Origin: Brevibacillus dissolubilis
GTDB lineage: Bacteria > Bacillota > Bacilli > Brevibacillales > Brevibacillaceae
Reading direction: 5' to 3'
NCBI RefSeq assembly: GCF_006170445.1
Contig: NZ_VCNA01000016.1
Coordinates: 62,001 to 126,000, forward strand
Length of the DNA stretch: 64,000 nucleotides
Part shown: positions 1 through 8,923 of the stretch, piece after piece
How positions within the stretch are numbered: position 1 is the first letter of the stretch
How the letters are laid out: every line of letters begins with the position of its first letter
The notes under the pieces: model-generated
The model's database searches: none
What the model was told of the DNA's origin: nothing
What the model saw: the letters and a program-made list of their open reading frames with translations, nothing else
Made by a program: the position numbers and the translations under genes

Positions 1-228
1 CCGCTCCGAGACGATCTTGGAGATCGCAATCGGAAACCCGGCCGTCGCCAGAATTAACAGAGCCGTATATAGCGGATAGACCTGCATATACACATAAAGC
101 CCGATATCCCCAGTTATGTTCTGATACGGGATACGGTATACCGCCCCCATCAGCTTTGATAATAAACCAGCAATACCTAAGATAGCGGCACCTTTGACAA
201 AATGGTTGGAACCTCTCTCTGCAGACAT
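1..228 (-). CDS. SpoVB/YabM-like polysaccharide-type transporter, N-terminal 76 codons only
   Basis: The reading frame starts at ATG (226-228, minus strand) behind a GAGGAG ribosome binding site and runs off the left edge, so only about 76 residues are visible. They begin MSAERGSNHFVKGAAILGIA and continue with a hydrophobic segment, a GAVYRIPYQNI stretch and a second hydrophobic stretch. This matches the N-terminus of the MOP-superfamily flippase family (SpoVB, YabM, MurJ-like), integral membrane proteins that move lipid-linked precursors. In Bacillales a yabM/spoVB-like gene lies next to spoVT, which agrees. The exact subfamily cannot be decided from the fragment. Confidence 0.8.
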   Translation of the reverse strand, partial: MSAERGSNHFVKGAAILGIAGLLSKLMGAVYRIPYQNITGDIGLYVYMQVYPLYTALLILATAGFPIAISKIVSER

Positions 229-314
229 GGTGTGTCTTCTCCTCTCAAATCAAACCAAAACTGCGTTCATTATACCATAAGGTGGGTTGGGAGTTGAAAA
301 AGGTTGAGTGGTGG

Positions 315-401
315 GAAGCATAGATGATATCTGTTCTCCAGTCGCCTTTCCCCCTCGTAAGAGGGGCCGGTCTCCTTACGATCAGATATCATCTACGCTT
401 C
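315..401. repeat. Intergenic inverted repeat with internal hairpin
   Basis: Arms 315-333 and 383-401 are complementary over 19 bp with one mismatch. The interior contains a second perfect 6-bp hairpin (cccctc/gagggg) closed by a GTAA tetraloop. It lies between spoVT and the spoVB-like gene. There is no proper U-tract directly after the outer stem on either strand, so it is not a plain terminator. Function unknown. Confidence 0.75.
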
Positions 402-431
402 CAACAACTTTTTCCGAGAGGAATAATGAGG

Positions 432-475
432 AAGAAAAGAAAAGAAGACCCCAGCGCTAATCGCAAGAGGTCTTC
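432..475 (-). terminator. Terminator of spoVT
   Basis: On the minus strand a gaagacc/ggtcttc stem lies just after the spoVT stop and is followed by a T-rich run (tttcttttcttc). Confidence 0.7.
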
Positions 476-503
476 CTGTAAGATCGTATCCCCATCTACT
501 TGA

Positions 504-1043
504 TTACTGTTCCATTTGCTTCGCCAAGAAGCCTGCAGCTGTCTCAGCCATTTTGGTTTCTAATTCGCCCATCTTCACTTCGTTTTTGTTGACGAGGATG
601 ACCCCGCCGATTGGGTCGCCACCTGCTACGATTGGAGCGATGACGAAGGAGGAATATTGTTCTGAGTTGTCGCGGGTAATCTCATATTGGCCAGCGTTTT
701 TCTCTAGACGAGTTTTACGCTCCTCCAAGGTTTTTTCGACGAGGGAGCCGATAGGTTTCTCCATGTACTCCTTCTTGGAAGCACCAGATACAGCGATGAC
801 AGTGTCACGGTCAGTGATGATGACAGTATGGTTCAAGGATTCGTAGAGTGAATCAGCATATTCTTTGGCGAAATCAGCCAATTCGCCGATTGGTGAATAT
901 TTCTTCAAGATAACTTCCCCATCACGGTCGACAAAAATCTCAAGTGGATCGCCTTCGCGGATACGAAGTGTGCGGCGGATTTCCTTCGGGATTACGACCC
1001 GTCCGAGGTCGTCAATACGACGAACAATACCAGTTGCCTTCAT
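504..1043 (-). CDS. spoVT: Stage V sporulation protein T, AbrB-type regulator
   Basis: This 179-residue protein has an N-terminal AbrB/MazE-type swapped-hairpin DNA-binding domain (MKATGIVRRIDDLGRVVIPK, roughly residues 1-50) and a GAF-like C-terminal domain, the full SpoVT architecture and length. In Bacillus SpoVT is a forespore transcription factor made under sigma-G that activates or represses late sporulation and spore-coat or germination genes. The position between prsA/mfd and the spoVB-like gene matches the conserved gene order. It is transcribed alone, with its own terminator. A weak sigma-G-like match lies about 175-200 bp upstream (1217-1245) but is not convincing. Confidence 0.96.
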   Translation of the reverse strand: MKATGIVRRIDDLGRVVIPKEIRRTLRIREGDPLEIFVDRDGEVILKKYSPIGELADFAKEYADSLYESLNHTVIITDRDTVIAVSGASKKEYMEKPIGSLVEKTLEERKTRLEKNAGQYEITRDNSEQYSSFVIAPIVAGGDPIGGVILVNKNEVKMGELETKMAETAAGFLAKQMEQ

Positions 1044-1368
1044 AATCTTGTTGCCTCGCTTTCTTGAGAAGATTTTGTGTGTCTTTCCTTTGAGGATTAG
1101 CTATATGTTTTCCTGAATCTCTGTTTTTTACTAATCACTACCTTGCAGTAACTTTTTCCAACGGTGCTCATCTTACCAACGCGCCATGCTCTCTCCCGGT
1201 CGGTAGCGAGTGACTATAGTATTTGCCGCGGGTTACAGAATATGCGATCAAACGAAAAAACAGGGTGGCTTGCTATGGGCTATTCTGGGGGCATTCCTCC
1301 ATCAAAAAACACCATTTCGCCAAGGCAGGCTTCTGCTTCGGCAAAATGGCGTTTCCATGATGATGTTC
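1044..1368. other. Intergenic region between spoVT and prsA
   Basis: About 325 bp without a gene. It holds the spoVT leader and the prsA terminator. A GCATA element at about 1241-1245 followed 17 bp later by AATACTA (minus strand) vaguely resembles a sigma-G promoter for spoVT; the spacing is too long for a confident call. Short frames here lack ribosome binding sites. Confidence 0.5.
1304..1356 (-). terminator. Terminator of prsA
   Basis: Long imperfect stem (cgccattttgcc with ggcgaaatggtg) followed on the minus strand by TTTTTT, 15 to 60 bp after the prsA stop. Confidence 0.85.
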
Positions 1369-2472
1369 TTATTTAGTCGCTGGTGCAGCGGCTTTTACTT
1401 CTGGGATGTTCCACTTGGTCACGAGCTTGTCCAGTTCGTCTTTGACAAACGCATCGTATTTTTTGCTAAGGGCGATTTCTTTGAATTGTTGCTTGGTTTC
1501 TTCGAAGGTCTTCACAGCACGCTTCTCCACTCGGATCACGTGGTAGCCGTAATCGGTCTTGACTGGTGTTGCGCTTACCTCGCCCACTTTTTGCTTGAGG
1601 GCGGCATCCCGGAATTCAGGAACCCATTGGTTGACGTCCGCATCTGCATACAGACCGCCGTTTTCTTTGCTGCCTGGGTCTTCCGTGAATTCTTTTGCCA
1701 GCTTCGCCATGTCTTCACCCTTGTTGATGCGGGCGGTCAGATCATTGGCGAGCTTGAGTGCTTCTTCTGGCTTGTGCTTCTCGAAGTTGATCAGGATGTG
1801 GCGGACAGATGCAGTCGTGAGTGCTGCTTTATCAGTTGTATCGTATTCCTTTTTCACATCCGCATCGGTGACAGATGATTCAAGCAGGTTGACGGATTTA
1901 TTGATGAGTGTCATTTGCTCGATGATTTGTTCTTTGGTCAGCTTGTGGTTTTCCAAGAGCTTGTTGAACTTGGCTTCATCATTGCCGAGCATGCCGACGA
2001 GCTGGCCCTTTACCTTGTCATAGGTCTCTTGGGCTTGTTTCTGGGAGGTTGCCGTTACTTTTTCATCAGCGCGGGCCGCCAGAATTTCGGTCGCCGTGTA
2101 TTGACGCACATAGTCGTCGATCATTTCCTTAGTAGCAGCGCCGATTGCTTGTGCTTGTTGCGGGTTGAGGAGCGAGATGGTGCGCAGGAATGTTTCGAAC
2201 TCGCCAGCAGTAAGCTCGCCGCCTTTGTATTCCGCGATCTTGGTGTTCGGGTCTACTTGGAAAGGAAGCTTCACTGGTGGAAACTGAGCCAGGGGATCTT
2301 CCGCACCTGCTTTGTCATCAGTAGGTGTAGCAGGTTGTTCGGCTGCTTGTTTGTCATCGGCCGGTTTGGCTTCGTCTTTGGCTTGTCCACAACCAGTCAG
2401 GAGCGCAACAGCCAGCGCCGTCGTGGAGAGCAGCGCGACGAAACGCTTCCCAGACATTTTCGATTTTTTCAT
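1369..2472 (-). CDS. prsA: PrsA-type foldase lipoprotein (parvulin peptidyl-prolyl isomerase)
   Basis: The 367-residue product starts with a lipoprotein signal peptide: basic MKKSKMSGKR, a hydrophobic core, and the lipobox LLTGC with the lipidated Cys near residue 28. An acidic, Pro/Thr-rich linker follows, then a SurA-like chaperone region. The PpiC rotamase domain is at about residues 220-330 (VRHILINFEKHK ... YGYHVIRVEKR). PrsA acts outside the membrane on secreted proteins. The gene is 41 bp downstream of mfd, with a good ribosome binding site (aagggag) and a strong terminator. The family has paralogues, so equivalence to B. subtilis PrsA is by domain content only. Confidence 0.9.
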   Translation of the reverse strand: MKKSKMSGKRFVALLSTTALAVALLTGCGQAKDEAKPADDKQAAEQPATPTDDKAGAEDPLAQFPPVKLPFQVDPNTKIAEYKGGELTAGEFETFLRTISLLNPQQAQAIGAATKEMIDDYVRQYTATEILAARADEKVTATSQKQAQETYDKVKGQLVGMLGNDEAKFNKLLENHKLTKEQIIEQMTLINKSVNLLESSVTDADVKKEYDTTDKAALTTASVRHILINFEKHKPEEALKLANDLTARINKGEDMAKLAKEFTEDPGSKENGGLYADADVNQWVPEFRDAALKQKVGEVSATPVKTDYGYHVIRVEKRAVKTFEETKQQFKEIALSKKYDAFVKDELDKLVTKWNIPEVKAAAPATK

Positions 2473-2513
2473 AGGTAGATCTCCCTTCTCTGGATAAAGC
2501 CCCCCATCCGCTC

Positions 2514-5500
2514 TTAACCGATGTCGGAGAGCGAATGGGTGCTGTTTAAATCTTTACGGATCAGATGGAATTGACTGAGCAGGCTCTCGACCAGCTTGAC
2601 ACCATCTTCTACACTTAACCCTTTTACTTTAACAGTTACCACAATCTGTTGTCCACCCGGACTGGTAGTTAATCCCACACGACGGTCATATTTGGCAGAC
2701 ATAGCAAAGAGTGCACCGCCGTCGATATTGTTGGTCTGCGCTGGATCAAACAAGAGCTTGATCACATCTGCTTCTTTTTGATTGATCTCGACGACACCGT
2801 ATTGCAGGGCGTGTACGCGGAGGCGGGAGATGACGAGCAAGTTCTCCACCGACTTCGGAATATCGCCGAAACGGTCGATCAGCTCTTCCGCGAGATCGTC
2901 CACATCGGTGAGTGTTGCAGTCGCGACGAATTTTTTGTACATCTCGATCTTCTGACGGCTGTCGGTGATGTATTCGGACGGGATGTAGGCGTCCAGCTGC
3001 AGGTTGATCTCCACTGGAGACTTGATCTCCTGCTTCACTTCTCCGCGCAGGTCGTCGATGGCTTCCTTGAGCATCTGGGTGTACAGATCAAAACCGACCG
3101 AGTTGATAAAACCACTCTGCTCTGCCCCAAGCAGGTTCCCCGCACCACGGATGGACAGGTCGCGCATCGCGATTTTGAAGCCGGAGCCAAGCTCGGTGAA
3201 CTCCTTAATCGCCTGCAGACGCTTCTCCGCTACCTCGGTCAGTACCTTGTCACGCTGGTAGGTGAAGTATGCATACGCGATCCGGTTGGAACGTCCGACA
3301 CGGCCACGCAGCTGATACAGCTGAGAGAGACCCATGCGGTCGGCATTGTGGATGATCAGGGTATTGACGTTCGGGATATCCACCCCGGTCTCGATAATCG
3401 TCGTACTGACCAGCACATCGTATTGTCCGTCGAGGAAGTCGAGGATCACGCCTTCCAGCTCACTCTCGTTCATTTGACCATGGGCCACGGCTACGCGGGC
3501 ATCCGGTACCAGAGAAGAGATGTGTTCAGCCATCTGCTCGATTCCTTGCACTTGGTTATAGAGGAAAAAGACTTGACCTTCCCGCGCCAGCTCACGCTCA
3601 ATCGCATCACGCACCAGTGCCGGATTGTATTCCACCACATACGTCTGCACAGGGAAACGGTTCTCCGGCGGTGTCTCGATGACGGAGAGATCACGTACAC
3701 CCAGCATGGACATGTGAAGGGTACGCGGGATCGGCGTCGCCGTCAGGGTGAGAACGTCCACATTGGTCTTGATCTGCTTCAATTTTTCTTTATGGCTGAC
3801 CCCAAAACGCTGCTCCTCGTCGACGATCAACAGACCGAGATCGCGGAACGTCAGATCTTTGGACAGCAGGCGGTGTGTACCGATGACGACATCGACTGTG
3901 CCTTCCTTGACACCCTTGATCGTGGCATTCTGTTCTTTGCGCGAACGGAAACGGCTGAGTACCTCAACCTTGATCGGATAATCAGAAAAACGCTCACGGA
4001 ACGTCTCAAAGTGCTGCTGAGCCAAAATCGTAGTCGGCACCAAGACAGCTACCTGTTTGCCATCCATGACAGATTTGAAGGCAGCGCGGATCGCCACCTC
4101 GGTCTTCCCGTAGCCTACGTCACCGCAGACGAGACGGTCCATCGGGCGTTTGCTCTCCATATCGCCCTTGACCTCAGCGATCGCACGAAGCTGATCCTGT
4201 GTCTCCTGATACGGGAACATCGCTTCGAATTCACGCTGTTCAAGCGTATCAGAATGGAAGGCATAGCCGACTGCTGCTTCACGCTGGGCATACAGCTTGA
4301 TGAGGTCTTCGGCGATATCTTTGACAGAAGACTGGACCTTGCTCTTGACCCGCTTCCACTCATTGCCGCCGAGGTTGTAGATTTTCGGCTCTGCTTCTTC
4401 GCTGCCGACATATTTTTGCACATGGTCAATCTGCTCGATAGGCACAAACAGACTGTCGCCACCTGCATACTGTACATGCAGATAATCCTTGTGAATCCCG
4501 AGGATCTCCTTCGTCTCGATGCCGAGGTAACGTCCGATCCCGTGGTTGATATGCACCACATAATCGCCCGGCTTGAGCTCCAGATAGTTTTTGATCCGCT
4601 CAGCGTTGGTCATGTTTTGCTGTACTTTGCGTGCCTTGCGCTGCTTGGCGGTGAACACTTCGCCCTCGGTGATGACGACCATCTTGTTCATCGGCAGCTC
4701 AAAACCGCTCTGCAGGTTGCCCAGGATAATGGTCGGGCGGCCCGGCGGTACATCCGCTACCGTATCTAACAGCAGGTCGGCCTCCATCTCATAGTCATGC
4801 AGCACACGCTCGAGACGCTTCGCCCGCTCGGCATCGGCCGCGACAAAAATGATCTGGTTCTGCCCTTTGATCCAACGGGCCAGCTCGCCTTTGAGCACGT
4901 TCATCTGCCCATGAAAATTCTGCATCGTTCTACAATTTATATTTGCGATATTACGAGGCTGGGTTTTCGGCGTCTGACGCAGGAACAGAGACAGATAGAC
5001 CAGTGGCCATTTTTTCTGCTCCAAAATCAGCTCATCGTAGTTGTAGGACAGAGTCAGGTTAGCCATGAACTCGCCTTCGGTGATCCGGTTGGTCTGCCAC
5101 TCCAGTTCGTCTTTTTGCAATTGGGTCGCTGTATCTGCCACACGGGACGGCTCGTCGATCAGCAGTACCGTATCAGACGGCATATAATCGAGCAATGTAT
5201 TCTGGCTCGGATAGATCACGGAGCTGTAGGTGAACAGATGGGCAAACCGGTGACCATCCCGCATCAGCGCGATATCCTCACCGATTTTTTGCATGACTTT
5301 TTCCTTGGCTCCTTCGTCTTTGAGCTTGCCAAGGGTCTCACCCAGCTTTTTCTCCAGACGGTCTGCCGCTTCGATCAGCACATCGGAAGTGGCAAACATC
5401 TCTTTTACCGGGCCGAATGTATACGATTCCAAATTTTCCTTGGAACGTTGTGTCGCCATATCAAACGTACGAATCGAATCGATCTCATCATCGAACAGTT

Positions 5501-6083
5501 CAATCCGCACCGGCCATTCAGAGTCGATCGGGTACAGGTCGATGATCCCGCCGCGCACGCTCATTTCGCCTTTGCGCTCCACGAGATCAACACGTTCATA
5601 CCCCAGCTCGATCAGCTTATGTAAAAACGTATCCAAATCCAGATTCCCGCTGCGGGACAGCTTGATCTGTGCATCACGCCAGACCGGAACCGGTACGACA
5701 AAACGTCTTAATCCTGCAAAAGGTGCAACCAAAATACCCGTAAAGCCTTGTGCTAAACGGTTCAATACATGTATACGCTGTGCCAGTGTCTCTGGACTTG
5801 CAATCGCCATCTCTGAGCCGATCAGCTCATTGCCGGGATAGAGCAGCAGGTCTTCGCTTGGCACTAGTTCCAGCAGATCCTCATATACCTTCTGCGCCTG
5901 AAACATATTGTGTGTAACCACACAGATCGGGCGCTTCCCCTCTTGATAGAGTGCCGCCATCAGCACTTGACGCGAGGAACCGGCCAGTCCGGCGATCAAC
6001 TGCTCATGCAGGCCGGAAGAGAGTCCAGCCACGATCGTGCCAAAATGGGAATCATCTTTTATCCGATTAATGATGACTTGCAT
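2514..6083 (-). CDS. mfd: Transcription-repair coupling factor Mfd
   Basis: This 1189-residue protein has the standard Mfd layout and length: an N-terminal UvrB-like module, a CarD-type RNA-polymerase-interaction domain near residue 505 (KPGDYVVHINHGIGRYLG), an SF2 translocase core with Walker A GDVGYGKTE near 655 and DEEQ box near 755, and a C-terminal TRCF domain. Mfd removes RNA polymerase stalled at lesions and recruits UvrA. The start ATG at 6083 is preceded by GAGGAG at 8 bp spacing. It is downstream of fin, as in other Bacillales, but a hairpin with terminator form separates the two. Confidence 0.98.
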   Translation of the reverse strand: MQVIINRIKDDSHFGTIVAGLSSGLHEQLIAGLAGSSRQVLMAALYQEGKRPICVVTHNMFQAQKVYEDLLELVPSEDLLLYPGNELIGSEMAIASPETLAQRIHVLNRLAQGFTGILVAPFAGLRRFVVPVPVWRDAQIKLSRSGNLDLDTFLHKLIELGYERVDLVERKGEMSVRGGIIDLYPIDSEWPVRIELFDDEIDSIRTFDMATQRSKENLESYTFGPVKEMFATSDVLIEAADRLEKKLGETLGKLKDEGAKEKVMQKIGEDIALMRDGHRFAHLFTYSSVIYPSQNTLLDYMPSDTVLLIDEPSRVADTATQLQKDELEWQTNRITEGEFMANLTLSYNYDELILEQKKWPLVYLSLFLRQTPKTQPRNIANINCRTMQNFHGQMNVLKGELARWIKGQNQIIFVAADAERAKRLERVLHDYEMEADLLLDTVADVPPGRPTIILGNLQSGFELPMNKMVVITEGEVFTAKQRKARKVQQNMTNAERIKNYLELKPGDYVVHINHGIGRYLGIETKEILGIHKDYLHVQYAGGDSLFVPIEQIDHVQKYVGSEEAEPKIYNLGGNEWKRVKSKVQSSVKDIAEDLIKLYAQREAAVGYAFHSDTLEQREFEAMFPYQETQDQLRAIAEVKGDMESKRPMDRLVCGDVGYGKTEVAIRAAFKSVMDGKQVAVLVPTTILAQQHFETFRERFSDYPIKVEVLSRFRSRKEQNATIKGVKEGTVDVVIGTHRLLSKDLTFRDLGLLIVDEEQRFGVSHKEKLKQIKTNVDVLTLTATPIPRTLHMSMLGVRDLSVIETPPENRFPVQTYVVEYNPALVRDAIERELAREGQVFFLYNQVQGIEQMAEHISSLVPDARVAVAHGQMNESELEGVILDFLDGQYDVLVSTTIIETGVDIPNVNTLIIHNADRMGLSQLYQLRGRVGRSNRIAYAYFTYQRDKVLTEVAEKRLQAIKEFTELGSGFKIAMRDLSIRGAGNLLGAEQSGFINSVGFDLYTQMLKEAIDDLRGEVKQEIKSPVEINLQLDAYIPSEYITDSRQKIEMYKKFVATATLTDVDDLAEELIDRFGDIPKSVENLLVISRLRVHALQYGVVEINQKEADVIKLLFDPAQTNNIDGGALFAMSAKYDRRVGLTTSPGGQQIVVTVKVKGLSVEDGVKLVESLLSQFHLIRKDLNSTHSLSDIG

Positions 6084-6122
6084 CCATGCGTCTCCTCTCC
6101 AGACTTTCTCTCATGCGAAAAT

Positions 6123-6150
6123 AGCCTTAGCTTTCAACAAAGCTAAGGCT
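6123..6150. terminator. Hairpin between fin and mfd
   Basis: A perfect 12-bp stem (agccttagcttt with its complement, CAAC loop in plus orientation). On the minus strand only a short T tract (attttc) follows, so termination after fin is likely but may be partial. Confidence 0.7.
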
Positions 6151-6186
6151 CGGGTTACTTGTAAGCCTTTTCTTTTTGATGCTTCC

Positions 6187-6417
6187 TTATTGAAGCGGGT
6201 TGTCAATCAAAGAGAGCTCTGGATTCTGCTCCATTGCATCACGGCAATAGTTGCAGGTCAGGCGAATAATCGTATCCCCGCTCGCATCTTTCGCTATTAT
6301 ATGTTGGCGTTCTTCCGGGGTCAAGGAATCAAGCCCCAGCTGCGTCTCTGAGACGTGCTGCTGCTCGATCTCACCTATTTTCATCCCACAGCAACGACAG
6401 ACGTAACGATAGCTCAT
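6187..6417 (-). CDS. fin: Anti-sigma-F factor Fin (YabK)
   Basis: A 76-residue protein with two CxxC zinc-ligand pairs (CRCC near residue 7; CNYC near 57), matching Fin in length and in the pattern MSYRYVCRCCGMKIGEIE ... LTCNYC. Fin is made in the forespore and inhibits sigma-F so that sigma-G can take over. I start at ATG 6417 because GGGGGTG is correctly spaced before it; a GTG three codons upstream overlaps that ribosome binding site. A sigma-F/G-like promoter lies upstream. Confidence 0.93.
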   Translation of the reverse strand: MSYRYVCRCCGMKIGEIEQQHVSETQLGLDSLTPEERQHIIAKDASGDTIIRLTCNYCRDAMEQNPELSLIDNPLQ

Positions 6418-6458
6418 TTTACGCACCCCCAGGCAGTCTTACATCTCAATTCTCTGCC

Positions 6459-6488
6459 TAGTATGGGCGATAACAGGAAAAATCATAC
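6459..6488 (-). promoter_or_regulatory. Sigma-F/sigma-G-like promoter of fin
   Basis: The minus strand reads GTATGAT, about 16 bp of spacer, then CATACTA, close to the forespore consensus (GYATR, 15-16 bp, CATAMTA). It ends about 40 bp before the fin start codon. Forespore expression of fin is established in B. subtilis. Confidence 0.65.
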
Positions 6489-6510
6489 GGCTTTGCTCAT
6501 CTTTCCCCAC

Positions 6511-7080
6511 TTACTCTTTGGTTGGATTGAACTGGTTCATCACCTTGATAAATTCTTCGCGCAGCCATGCCTCGCACGCTTTGACGGTGATATCCACCGC
6601 TTCACTGATCGCTGGCAAGTCAGCCTTCGGGAAGTCATGCAGCACATAATCACTGACACTGCCTCCCGGTGCTGGACGGCTGATCCCGATCTTGATGCGG
6701 TTGAATTCCTGTGTCCCCAAATGGGCGATCATCGACTTGATGCCGTTATGTCCGCCGGCACTGCCTTTTTCACGCAGGCGCAGCTTGCCTGTCGGCAGAT
6801 CCAGATCATCATAGATCACCACGAGATCCTTGTGGGTCAGCTTGTAGAACTTAATGATCTCGCCAACCGATTCGCCGGAGAGATTCATATACGTCTGCGG
6901 CTTCACCAAAAGCACCTTTTGTCCTTGTACATTGCCTTCGCCGACAAGAGCGCGGAACTTGTTGGACGTGACAGAGATGCCCCATTCTTTACTTAACTTA
7001 TCTATGGCCATAAACCCCACATTATGTCTCGTGTCCTCGTATTTTTTGCCGGGGTTGCCCAAACCGATAATAACCTTCAC
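6511..7080 (-). CDS. pth: Peptidyl-tRNA hydrolase
   Basis: A 189-residue single-domain enzyme with the Pth signature GLGNPGKKYEDTRHNVGF at the N-terminus (catalytic His within RHNVG) and the later GSAGGHNGIKS motif. It hydrolyses peptidyl-tRNA that drops off ribosomes and is essential; in B. subtilis it is called spoVC. The start is GTG behind GGTGGAGG. It follows rplY in the conserved order, separated by a terminator. Confidence 0.98.
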   Translation of the reverse strand: MKVIIGLGNPGKKYEDTRHNVGFMAIDKLSKEWGISVTSNKFRALVGEGNVQGQKVLLVKPQTYMNLSGESVGEIIKFYKLTHKDLVVIYDDLDLPTGKLRLREKGSAGGHNGIKSMIAHLGTQEFNRIKIGISRPAPGGSVSDYVLHDFPKADLPAISEAVDITVKACEAWLREEFIKVMNQFNPTKE

Positions 7081-7169
7081 CTTGATTTACCTCCACCTAT
7101 GCTTACATCTCTTCTTATATTACATGATTCCTCTGATATTAAAAAGAAATGATGCTCGACGCTTTACGC

Positions 7170-7206
7170 CAAAAAACGAACCTCTCAACCAAAAACGGCT
7201 GAGAGG
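7170..7206 (-). terminator. Terminator of rplY
   Basis: cctctca(g)cc paired with gg(t)tgagagg, followed on the minus strand by a TTCGTTTTTTG run, directly after the rplY stop. Confidence 0.85.
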
Positions 7207-7219
7207 TACTTGATTGATC

Positions 7220-7855
7220 CTATACTTTTTTCGCTTCTTCCACTGGTGCATCAGCATTTTCAGCCACTGCATTCGCTTCTGCCATCGCTTCGACAGATTC
7301 ATCGGATTTGACTTTGACCGCCAGGATGCTGACGATCACTTCCAGGTCGTCAATGCCCAGTTCGATGCCGGCCGGCACTTCAAGGTCTTTGACCAGTATC
7401 GTGTCACCTACGTTGAGACCATCTACATTCACTTGGAAGGACTCAGGGATATCTCCCGGCAGGCAGGTTACCTCGACGCTGTGGCGCACAAGGGAAGGCG
7501 TCCCGAAATCCGGTTTGCCTGTCACGACGACTGGTACGGTGGTATGTACTTTTTCATTCATGTTGATCTGTTTGAAATCGACGTGAAGCACATTGGCTTG
7601 CACAGGATGACGCTGCAGTTCATAGACCATGACGTCATAGGATTGGTCACCATCGATGGAAAGTTTGAATGGCTTGTTCGTCGCCTGTTTGCGCAGGGCG
7701 CGGTCAAGTTCTTTGCCATCTACGACCAGTTCCACATTGTTCACTTGTGTACCATACACATTAGCCAGCACCCAACCTTCGCGGCGAAGGGCTTTGTTCG
7801 AGTTACCTGACTGTGCATTTACTGCTTGACGTGGCTTTGCTTGAATCGCTTCCAC
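7220..7855 (-). CDS. rplY: 50S ribosomal protein bL25 / general stress protein Ctc
   Basis: The 211-residue product has the L25 N-terminal RNA-binding domain (EAIQAKPRQAVNAQ ... VYELQRHPVQANVLHVDFKQINM) and the TL5/CTC C-terminal domain (VPVVVTGKPDF ... VNVDGLNVGDTI), ending in an acidic tail. It binds 5S rRNA. I choose GTG 7855 as start because AAAGGAGG lies 7 bp upstream and the homologous N-terminus begins there; the in-frame ATG at 7912 would add 19 unconserved residues encoded by a hairpin. TTG 7858 is an alternative. The ribosome binding site is inside a long stem (see separate entry). Confidence 0.92.
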   Translation of the reverse strand: MEAIQAKPRQAVNAQSGNSNKALRREGWVLANVYGTQVNNVELVVDGKELDRALRKQATNKPFKLSIDGDQSYDVMVYELQRHPVQANVLHVDFKQINMNEKVHTTVPVVVTGKPDFGTPSLVRHSVEVTCLPGDIPESFQVNVDGLNVGDTILVKDLEVPAGIELGIDDLEVIVSILAVKVKSDESVEAMAEANAVAENADAPVEEAKKV

Positions 7856-7856
7856 C

Positions 7857-7923
7857 AAAAAACCTCCTTTAATGGCGCTAGTGATGATTTCACCTACTAG
7901 CATGTCCATCAAGGGAGGTTTTT
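7857..7923 (-). promoter_or_regulatory. Hairpin covering the rplY ribosome binding site (attenuator or terminator)
   Basis: Between the prs stop and the rplY start the minus strand folds into a stem of about 18 bp: an aaaaacctcc-containing arm (7906-7923) pairs with aaaggaggtttttt (7857-7875). An inner 6-bp stem gctagt/actagc (7877-7882, 7896-7901) extends it. The 3' arm contains the AGGAGG of rplY and is followed by TTTTTT, so the same element looks both like an intrinsic terminator after prs and like a Shine-Dalgarno lock. Confidence 0.75.
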
Positions 7924-7944
7924 ATTTCCATCAGGAGAGAAAAA

Positions 7945-8895
7945 TTAGTCGAAGAGTTTGCTTACAGAGAGTTCTTCGTGGACGCGGATGATCGCTTCCC
8001 CGATGATTGGAGCTACAGACAAGATTTTGATCTTATCGGTGTGCTTCTCTTCTGGCAGCGGGATGGAGTTGGTGATCACCAGCTCACGGATTTTCGAGTT
8101 TTCGATCCGCTCGATCGCAGGACCGGATAAAACTGGGTGGGTGCAGCACGCATATACGTCTTTCGCGCCTGCTTCAACCAGTGCGTTGGCAGCAAGTGTG
8201 ATGGTACCTGCTGTGTCGATGATATCGTCGATGATGATCGCCGTTTTGCCTTCGATATTACCAACGATGTTCATGACTTCCGCTACGTTTGGTTCTGGAC
8301 GGCGTTTGTCGATGATCGCGATCGGCGCGCCGAGACGCTCAGCAAGCTTGCGGGCACGGGTCACACCACCGTGGTCAGGAGAGACGACGCAGATATCCGG
8401 GAGTTGTTTGTCCAAGAAGTACTTCGCCAGGATTGGCACACCCAGGAGGTGATCCACTGGAATATCGAAGAAGCCTTGGATTTGGGTCGCATGCAGGTCC
8501 ATAGTGATCACGCGATGAGCACCTGCTGTTTCGATCAGGTTGGCTACCAGCTTCGCGGTGATTGGGTCACGGGCACGTGCTTTGCGGTCTTGACGGGCAT
8601 AACCATAATACGGAATCACTACGTTGATGCTCTTAGCGGACGCACGTTTGAGCGCGTCTACCATGACGAGCAGCTCCATCAGATGTTCGTTGACTGGAGC
8701 GCTGGTTGGCTGGATGACGAATACGTCGGAGCCACGAACGCTCTCGTTGAGTTTAATTTGGCACTCACCGTCACTGAAACGTTTTGTTTCCGCATTCCCC
8801 AGTGGCAGTCCAATATGTTCAGCAATCTCTTTTGCGAGTTGCGGATTTGCACTACAAGTAAAAACTTTCAGTTTCGGGTCGCGATAGTTAGCCAT
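7945..8895 (-). CDS. prs: Ribose-phosphate pyrophosphokinase
   Basis: The 316-residue enzyme makes PRPP from ribose 5-phosphate and ATP, feeding purine, pyrimidine, histidine and NAD synthesis. Visible motifs are [18 protein letters not shown], the [17 protein letters not shown] flexible-loop region and the PRPP site [15 protein letters not shown] near residue 215. Length and gene order (glmU-prs-rplY) are canonical. The start ATG has GGGAGG upstream; only 28 bp separate it from glmU, so the two are probably cotranscribed. Confidence 0.98.
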   Translation of the reverse strand: MANYRDPKLKVFTCSANPQLAKEIAEHIGLPLGNAETKRFSDGECQIKLNESVRGSDVFVIQPTSAPVNEHLMELLVMVDALKRASAKSINVVIPYYGYARQDRKARARDPITAKLVANLIETAGAHRVITMDLHATQIQGFFDIPVDHLLGVPILAKYFLDKQLPDICVVSPDHGGVTRARKLAERLGAPIAIIDKRRPEPNVAEVMNIVGNIEGKTAIIIDDIIDTAGTITLAANALVEAGAKDVYACCTHPVLSGPAIERIENSKIRELVITNSIPLPEEKHTDKIKILSVAPIIGEAIIRVHEELSVSKLFD

Positions 8896-8923
8896 TTTGT
8901 TAAAAGAACCTCCCGTTTATTCT

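Noticed and set aside
1217-1245. Sigma-G promoter for spoVT
   Set aside because: GCATA and AATACTA occur, but the 17-bp spacing is outside the usual 15-16 and the distance to the gene is long.
2778-4769. 663-codon plus-strand frame opposite mfd
   Set aside because: It is the antisense shadow of mfd, whose domains and motifs are all clear; no ribosome binding site or family is seen on the plus strand.
7856-7912. Alternative rplY start at ATG 7912
   Set aside because: The extra 19 residues are encoded by the hairpin and are not part of the L25 fold; AAAGGAGG points to GTG 7855.
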